The notes below the pieces were generated by a model. It was not told the origin of the DNA. It saw only the letters and a program-made list of their open reading frames with translations, and did not search any database. Position numbers and translations under genes: made by a program. From the NCBI GenBank assembly GCA_026692905.1, contig JAPLNL010000047.1, positions 1-64,000 of the forward strand: 64,000 nt of DNA, written 5' to 3'. This DNA comes from Planctomycetota bacterium. Its GTDB lineage: Bacteria > Planctomycetota > Planctomycetia > Pirellulales > Pirellulaceae. Positions 59,035 to 64,000 of the stretch are shown here, piece by piece. The first letter of the stretch is position 1, and each line of letters opens with the position of its first letter.

Positions 59035-60039
59035 ATGAGCAAGCGGCGAAGCGAAGATGCTGCCATCGGCGAAGATTGCTTCTTGGATACGATTGCGAAC
59101 CTCGTTGGGATCCTAATCATCTTGGTCGTCATCGTCGGTTCGCGCAGCCATGCAACCGCTAAACTAGCGATCGAACAAGAGCTCCAAAAGAAAGTCGAAC
59201 TACTCGAATCCCCTGCATTGAAATCCCAGCAGCTCGACCTAGATCTTCAAAAGCAAGCCGAAGAACTTCGCAATTACGATATGGAGGTCATGTATCGCGA
59301 TTCCGAACGGATGGAGATTATGGACAAGGTAACCATTGCCGAACGCATTGTCGAAGAAGAACTTCAAAGTATCGACGAAGCCTCTCGCGAGAAAATCGAA
59401 GTCGAGCAGGAGATGAGCGAGCTTGAAAAGCAGCTAGCCAATCTACTCAACCAACAAGGTGAAATTCAGTCTAACGAACCATCGACCACGGTATTGCAAC
59501 ATCTACCGACTCCGATGGCAAAGACTGTATTTGGAAAAGAACTGCATGTCATGATGCGAGGTGGACACGTGGCAGTGATTCCATGGGATAGGCTGATCGA
59601 TGCTCTAAAAAGCGAGGCGCGACGCTCGGCGGAACGCAATTCTCAGAAAGACCGCTTTGTCAATCAACTGGGCCCAATCGATGGGTTCTTGATGACCTAT
59701 GGCTTAAAGAGCCAAAGCGGGATGATGACCAATGGGACATCCACTCGGCTTGCCAGGACGGTTGAATTGGAGAAGTTCGAATTGGATCCGACCAGTGATG
59801 TCACCATTGAAAGTATTGCAGAGACTCTCGGGACGGGAGGGCGTCTGCGGCTCGAACTTGCTATGTGCAAAGCCCAACACACGACGGTAACAGTGTGGGT
59901 CTATCCAGATAGTTTCAACGAGTTCCGGACGCTCAAGGAACGGCTCTTTGTGGAAGGTTTTCTTTGCGCTGCAAGGCCGTTGCCATTCCATGTTCGAATC
60001 GGTGCTTCGCCGCGCGGCTCGGCTAGCACGGCTCAATAA
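59035..60039 (+). CDS. Membrane coiled-coil protein, motor partner B (Asp before the helix)
   Basis: A 334-residue protein with CFLDTIANLVGILIILVVIVGSR as its single N-terminal helix; Asp18 at the start of the helix resembles the proton-path Asp of ExbD and MotB. A coiled coil follows at about 45-145. The C-terminal domain (HVMMRGGHVAVIPWDRLIDALK; TTVTVWVYPDSFNEFRTLKERL; CAARPLPFHVRIG) shares its layout with the globular domain of the preceding protein, so the two are probably distant paralogues. It begins 12 nt after that gene. A role as stator subunit of the TolQ-like channel is inferred. Confidence 0.8.
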   Translation: MSKRRSEDAAIGEDCFLDTIANLVGILIILVVIVGSRSHATAKLAIEQELQKKVELLESPALKSQQLDLDLQKQAEELRNYDMEVMYRDSERMEIMDKVTIAERIVEEELQSIDEASREKIEVEQEMSELEKQLANLLNQQGEIQSNEPSTTVLQHLPTPMAKTVFGKELHVMMRGGHVAVIPWDRLIDALKSEARRSAERNSQKDRFVNQLGPIDGFLMTYGLKSQSGMMTNGTSTRLARTVELEKFELDPTSDVTIESIAETLGTGGRLRLELAMCKAQHTTVTVWVYPDSFNEFRTLKERLFVEGFLCAARPLPFHVRIGASPRGSASTAQ

Positions 60040-60706
60040 TGGGTTCGCAGACGCCATCTGAAAATCGTGCGAAGACGAAACACTCGCAAAGCCGTGACAC
60101 AGTGAATTAGCCGTTGGCTGATCGCCTTGTCATTACCCGTAACTGTTTTGATTTTCTCCCCTCTCCCCGAATCGGCAACGCTGTGAAGCATCTCAGGACG
60201 GCTGGGGCTTGCCCCTCCGTCCGCAGCTTTGGAGTTCTAGATTCACGCCGCTCGACCGCGCACCCCCGGATTGGTCGCACCGCCTTTGGCGGTGCGACCA
60301 ATCCGGGGGTCATTTTCATCACGCGTACCCTTAGAACACCAAAGCGGTGTCCGGTCGGGACAAGCCCGATCCGGACAAAGCGACAAAGATAAAAAGTCCA
60401 CGTCGGCAAAAGTGACTTGCCAAAATCCGCACCTCTCCGATGCGACTGTTGAAACGTAGGGAGAGAAAATCGTATTGCATTGCGACCCCTGACTGCGATC
60501 TATTTGGCGGAACTCGTCCGAGATGATCGAGCCCCAAGGTGGGGCACACTTGCTGAGAGTGACTTGTGCCCCACACCGAGTTTCTATTTTCGTGATGTCA
60601 ATTCGTCTGGCGACGGTTAAAATACAATGGTCCCGTTAACCACGTTTGAGGGACAAAACGGCGATGTCGCCCCATCGCAGCCCCGCCGAGTTTCCCTCCC
60701 ACCTCA
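60040..60706. other. 667-nt non-coding region with a long palindrome
   Basis: No gene is seen. The central part, 60190-60375, is an imperfect palindrome (separate entry). The remaining sequence before the cytochrome gene shows no clear promoter; a GAGCCCCAAGGTGGGGC hairpin lies near 60529-60545. Confidence 0.75.
60190..60375. repeat. 186-nt imperfect palindrome with 23-bp perfect core
   Basis: The core pairs 60262-60284 with 60288-60310 perfectly around a TTT loop (GGATTGGTCGCACCGCC in the left arm). Flanking arms also pair imperfectly: GCTTTGGAGTTCTA at about 60225 with TAGAACACCAAAGC at about 60330, and GGGCTTGCCCC at about 60205 with GGGACAAGCCC at about 60358. The whole could fold as one long hairpin in RNA or as a cruciform in DNA. 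Confidence 0.8.
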
Positions 60707-60721
60707 TTGAGAATGGTTCGC

Positions 60722-63700
60722 ATGAACGTATCGATGGAAGACACATCGTGCTTTTTGAAGTCAACCGTTTTGTTCTTGACTTTGCAAATGGGTATTGTGG
60801 CCGGAGGTGAGCCGACGATCGATTTTCGACGCCAGATTCAGCCGATCCTATCCGAACATTGCAACCTTTGTCACGGTGAGGATCCAGGCACACGGCAAGG
60901 CGGTTTGCGATTGGATGTCGATGCGGATGCATACAAAGGTGGTGAATCTGGTTCGCCTGCTATTCAACCCGGCCATTCCGCGAAGAGTCTATTGATCGAG
61001 CGTATCCTATCTTCTGACAAGGACTCGGTCATGCCACCACCCAATGCAAACAAACCTCTCAACGAAGAGCAGAAGAAACTGTTCCGCCAATGGATCGATG
61101 AGGGAGCGAAGTACGAATCGCACTGGGCTTTTACTCCTCCAGTCCAAAAACCTCTACCGGTTGAAACGAAGAATCCGATCGACGCGTTCGTAAAGAACCG
61201 GTTACAGCAAGCGGGTTTCTCACTCACAACGCGAGCTACGCCAGCCACCCTCGCTCGCCGAATTCAACTCGATACGATCGGTGTCGTACCGTCACCTGCC
61301 GAAACAACCTCATTCGAAAAGACGCCAATCGAAACTCGCATTGACGAACTGCTCGCTAGCGAGCGGTTTGGAGAGAAATGGGCACGGCACTGGCTAGATG
61401 TGGCTCGCTATTCAGACACGAATGGCTATGAAAAAGATATGCGCCGAGACCAATGGGCATGGCGAGATTGGGTGATTGGAGCCATGAATCGCGACATGCC
61501 CTACGATCAATTTGTGATCGAACAAATCGCGGGCGATCTGCTCCCCAATGCCACCCAGGATCAAATGATTGCGACAGGATTTTTACGAAACAGCATGATC
61601 AACGAGGAGGGAGCGATTGTGCCCGAGCAGTTTCGCATGGCCGAGATGTTTGATCGAATGGACTGTATTGGCAAAGGGGTACTTGGCTTGACTACGCAAT
61701 GCGTTCAGTGCCACACTCACAAATTCGATCCGATTACGCACGACGAATACTATGGCATGTTCGCCTACTTGAACAACTGCTACGAAGCGCAATCGCCAGT
61801 CTATGCACCTGAACAACTCAAAGCCGTTCAAGCAATTCGCGAATCGATTATTGTCCTTGAGAATCAACTTAAGAAAGACAATCCTGCTTGGGAGTCCGAG
61901 GTCAAGGCATTTGAAACCGACATCCTGAGCAAGCAGGCTGATTGGAAAACCGTTGCGTTTGACGATTTGAACAGCGTCAGCGGACTGAATCACCCAGCCA
62001 CGCAGACCGATGGTTCGATTTTGATGACTGGCCATTCGAGCTCAGACGTTTACATGATTGGCTCGCCCGAACTTGCTGGCGTTACTGGTTTTCGAATCGA
62101 AGTTTTGAACCACGGCGATCTGCCGTTGCGTGGACCCGGTCGAAACGCAAATGGTGGGTGGCAAATACACACGATCGAAATCAAAGTCCAAAAACCAGAT
62201 ACCAAAGAATGGGTGAAACTCAAGATTGTGAGTTCGACCGCCGACTTCTCAACGGCGGAGTCCAAAAGCGGCGATGGTAAACTCACTTATGGACCAGTTG
62301 CCAACTTGTTCGATGACAAGCCCGAAACGTTTTGGACATCGGACCGAGGCAAGGGACGGAGGAACCAACCGTCGGTGGCAGTCGCGGTTTTTGAGCAACC
62401 GCTTGATCTGCCTCCTGGAACCCGTTTCAAAGTCGAAATGCATATGGCCGACAATGTTGGCTGCTGCCGAATGAGTCTGACGAAGACGCCACAACCTTTC
62501 GCTCCTGCCTGCGATCATGCGGGAGTACTTGCAATGCGGAAGGTCGAGTCCGATCGAAATCAGGCAGACCGAGATGCCGTCTTTGCTTGTTGGCGAAAAT
62601 CGAAGCCAGAGCATCAGAGCATCAATGCGCAAATCGACGCGAGGTTTGATCAGATGCCAGATCACCAAACGACGGTATTGCATCTCGCTGAGCGAGAAAA
62701 TTCTGCAGCTCGTCCGACCCGTTTGCTTGATCGCGGCGAGTGGGACAAGCCCAAGCATGATGTTTTGCCGCACGTACCAAGGGCTCTCAATCCGATGCCT
62801 GACCAGCCAGATGGTGCCGCTAGTGGAACACCTGCTCGGCTGGCGTTTGCTCGTTGGCTAGTGGATCGGCGGTCGCCGCTCGCAGCTCGTGTCGCAGTGA
62901 ATCGAATCTGGCAAGCGATCTTTGGCGATGGGCTAGTCGAAACGTCGGAAGACTTTGGAACCAGGACGGCAACCCCAGAATATGCCGATTTGCTGGATTA
63001 CTTAGCAGTCGATTTTATGGAACATGGCTGGAGCCAGAAACATTTGATTAAGATAATTTTGATGAGTGAAACGTATCAGCAGAGTTCCGTCTTCCGCAAA
63101 GAGCTTATGGAACTGGATCCCAAGAATCGATTGCTTGGTCGCGGGCCCCGATTTCGAGTCGAGGCCGAAGTTGTTCGCGATGTGGCTTTGGCTGCATCTG
63201 GATTGCTGTCGAACAAGCTTGGTGGTCCAAGCGTTATTCCTCCGGTTCCCCAAAATCTGCTGAACTACAACTATGTTGTTCCTACGTATTGGACGGCTGC
63301 GACTGGTCCAGACCGATATCGGCGAGCAGTCTATGTCTTTCGCAAACGTTCGATGCCGGATCCGGTCATGGCAAGTTTCGATTCGCCGAACGGTGATTTC
63401 TCCTGTGCTCGGCGAGTTCGGTCCAATACTCCGTTGGCAGCGCTTACGGGGCTCAACGAAACGATCTTTGTTGAGGCGGCTCAAGCGATGGCGTTACGGG
63501 TACTCCGAGAAGGGGGCACGGACGATACAATGCGAACCGAATACGCTTACGTGTTATGCACTAGCCGCAAACCATCGGCGGGTGAGTCGTTGGCCATTCA
63601 AGAACTTCTGAGCGAACAGCGAAAGCGAATTGCAGAGGGTTGGCTCAATCCGCGAGAGATTGCGACGAGTGACCCAGCAAAACTGCCGCAACTGCCTGAC

Positions 63701-63784
63701 GGTGTGACACCTCAGGATGCAGCCGCGTGGACCATCGTTTCACGCGTATTGCTCAACTGCGACGAAACCCTTTCCAAGAATTAA
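60722..63784 (+). CDS. Exported cytochrome c / DUF1549 / DUF1553 protein (PSD1-type)
   Basis: A protein of about 1,020 residues typical of planctomycetes. After a signal-like segment (LKSTVLFLTLQMGIVAGG) comes a cytochrome c domain with one heme motif (HCNLCHGEDPG, part of FRRQIQPILSEH). DUF1549 follows (WARHWLDVARYSDTNGYEKDMRRDQWAWRDWVI; FDRMDCIGKGVLGLTTQCVQCHTHKFDPI, with a second CxxCH). DUF1553 makes up the C-terminal third (LAFARWLVDRRSPLAARVAVNRIWQAIFGDGLVETSEDFG; GPRFRVEAEVVRDVALAASGLLS). A sugar-binding-like insert lies between. It pairs with the DUF1501 gene 6 nt downstream. In-frame starts at 60707, 60713 and 60734 are possible. Confidence 0.92.
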   Translation: MNVSMEDTSCFLKSTVLFLTLQMGIVAGGEPTIDFRRQIQPILSEHCNLCHGEDPGTRQGGLRLDVDADAYKGGESGSPAIQPGHSAKSLLIERILSSDKDSVMPPPNANKPLNEEQKKLFRQWIDEGAKYESHWAFTPPVQKPLPVETKNPIDAFVKNRLQQAGFSLTTRATPATLARRIQLDTIGVVPSPAETTSFEKTPIETRIDELLASERFGEKWARHWLDVARYSDTNGYEKDMRRDQWAWRDWVIGAMNRDMPYDQFVIEQIAGDLLPNATQDQMIATGFLRNSMINEEGAIVPEQFRMAEMFDRMDCIGKGVLGLTTQCVQCHTHKFDPITHDEYYGMFAYLNNCYEAQSPVYAPEQLKAVQAIRESIIVLENQLKKDNPAWESEVKAFETDILSKQADWKTVAFDDLNSVSGLNHPATQTDGSILMTGHSSSDVYMIGSPELAGVTGFRIEVLNHGDLPLRGPGRNANGGWQIHTIEIKVQKPDTKEWVKLKIVSSTADFSTAESKSGDGKLTYGPVANLFDDKPETFWTSDRGKGRRNQPSVAVAVFEQPLDLPPGTRFKVEMHMADNVGCCRMSLTKTPQPFAPACDHAGVLAMRKVESDRNQADRDAVFACWRKSKPEHQSINAQIDARFDQMPDHQTTVLHLAERENSAARPTRLLDRGEWDKPKHDVLPHVPRALNPMPDQPDGAASGTPARLAFARWLVDRRSPLAARVAVNRIWQAIFGDGLVETSEDFGTRTATPEYADLLDYLAVDFMEHGWSQKHLIKIILMSETYQQSSVFRKELMELDPKNRLLGRGPRFRVEAEVVRDVALAASGLLSNKLGGPSVIPPVPQNLLNYNYVVPTYWTAATGPDRYRRAVYVFRKRSMPDPVMASFDSPNGDFSCARRVRSNTPLAALTGLNETIFVEAAQAMALRVLREGGTDDTMRTEYAYVLCTSRKPSAGESLAIQELLSEQRKRIAEGWLNPREIATSDPAKLPQLPDGVTPQDAAAWTIVSRVLLNCDETLSKN

Positions 63785-63790
63785 GCAGCC

Positions 63791-64000
63791 ATGAAATCAT
63801 TACCACAACTAGAGAACATTTCGAACGAGATTGAGCGGACCAAGCGTCGGTGGTTTTTCGGTGAGTGCGGTATGGGCTTGGCCGGTATGGCTGCAACATC
63901 GCTCATGGGCCAAGAAGCTCTCTCGGCTACGGCGCGCGGAGACGCGAATCCCCTTGCACCAAAGCAGCCGCATTTCCCTGCGAAGGCCAAGCGTGTCATC
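63791..64000 (+). CDS. DUF1501 family protein, 5' part only
   Basis: The first 70 residues are in the window. RTKRRWFFGECGMGLAGMAATSLMG carries a twin-arginine-type signal and the segment PHFPAKAKRVI leads into the conserved start of DUF1501, a sulfatase/phosphatase-like fold. It begins 6 nt after the DUF1553 stop, the usual partnership in planctomycetes. The rest lies beyond the window edge. Confidence 0.88.
   Translation, partial: MKSLPQLENISNEIERTKRRWFFGECGMGLAGMAATSLMGQEALSATARGDANPLAPKQPHFPAKAKRVI

Noticed and set aside
55403-60039. Zorya-type antiphage system
   Set aside because: The channel protein has a ZorA-like tail, but there is no OmpA-type peptidoglycan-binding domain recognised in the partners and no zorC, zorD or zorE nearby.
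1-64000. tRNA, rRNA or tmRNA genes
   Set aside because: No sequence with a convincing cloverleaf, CCA end or rRNA core was noticed; a covariance search would be needed to exclude them fully.

Overview
The window looks like a chromosomal segment of a planctomycete, most likely of the Pirellulales. The gene content points there: four DUF1559 prepilin-like proteins, a DUF1549/DUF1553 cytochrome gene followed by a DUF1501 gene, a Tat-exported Gfo/Idh/MocA oxidoreductase, a DUF1080 protein, an SHD1 domain, an ECF sigma/anti-sigma pair leading into a sulfatase, and two TolQ/ExbD-type gene sets. This is inference from families; no rRNA or marker phylogeny is available here. I saw no tRNA, rRNA, transposase or CRISPR array.

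Layout. 1-6.1 kb: accessory genes (DUF4058, RluA-type pseudouridine synthase, Rpn-like nuclease, an ankyrin-SUFU fusion, a class III sirtuin) and a broken GxxExxY gene enclosed by 31-bp inverted repeats. 6.1-15.7 kb: two Gfo/Idh/MocA oxidoreductases, a PQQ-type propeller protein, a minus-strand two-component set (HTH-REC regulator, soluble histidine kinase, lipoprotein), a degenerate ADP-ribosylglycohydrolase and a DUF4416 protein. 15.7-24.7 kb: envelope polysaccharide genes (WecA/MraY-type transferase, O-antigen ligase-like protein), DUF1573, a metallophosphatase-tetraheme cytochrome fusion, a transglutaminase-like protein and glycerate 2-kinase. 24.8-28.8 kb: a decayed zone with an ABC-2 permease fragment and a large internal fragment of a cyclic beta-1,2-glucan synthase-like gene. 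29.1-34.0 kb: sigma factor, anti-sigma factor, sulfatase and a SHD1-YHYH-PEBP fusion, tightly packed. 34.0-38.1 kb: a small inverted-repeat element, a metallophosphoesterase pseudogene, a DUF1559-lipoprotein-TPR operon and a GATC-rich repeat cluster holding an orphan zinc finger. 38.1-43.0 kb: DUF1080, an esterase, and astD-astB of arginine catabolism. 43.0-49.2 kb: three DUF1559 genes in tandem, each with a tiny lipoprotein gene behind it and each preceded by a similar promoter region with a 150-180 nt leader. 49.4-53.6 kb: thioredoxin-like protein, ExbD, and a membrane-anchored cyclase-fold protein. 53.9-60.0 kb: greA, a membrane protein, and a three-gene TolQ-like motor operon with two related coiled-coil membrane partners. 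60.7-64.0 kb: DUF1549/DUF1553 cytochrome and the start of DUF1501.

The most distinctive non-coding feature is a roughly 25-bp REP-like repeat (core ACGACGCGCAAGCTAGTG) in about 18-20 copies, as inverted pairs and short tandem arrays, concentrated around the DUF1559 cluster. Some longer copies share an upstream GGTTCCGATT-type extension. At least five other palindromic repeat families occur, one translated in frame into a signal-peptide region and one lying over the start of a gene.

The best candidate for an undescribed system is the 55.4-60.0 kb operon: a TolQ/MotA-type channel protein with a long cytoplasmic tail and two B-type partners that share a domain plan, only one of which carries an Asp just ahead of its transmembrane helix.
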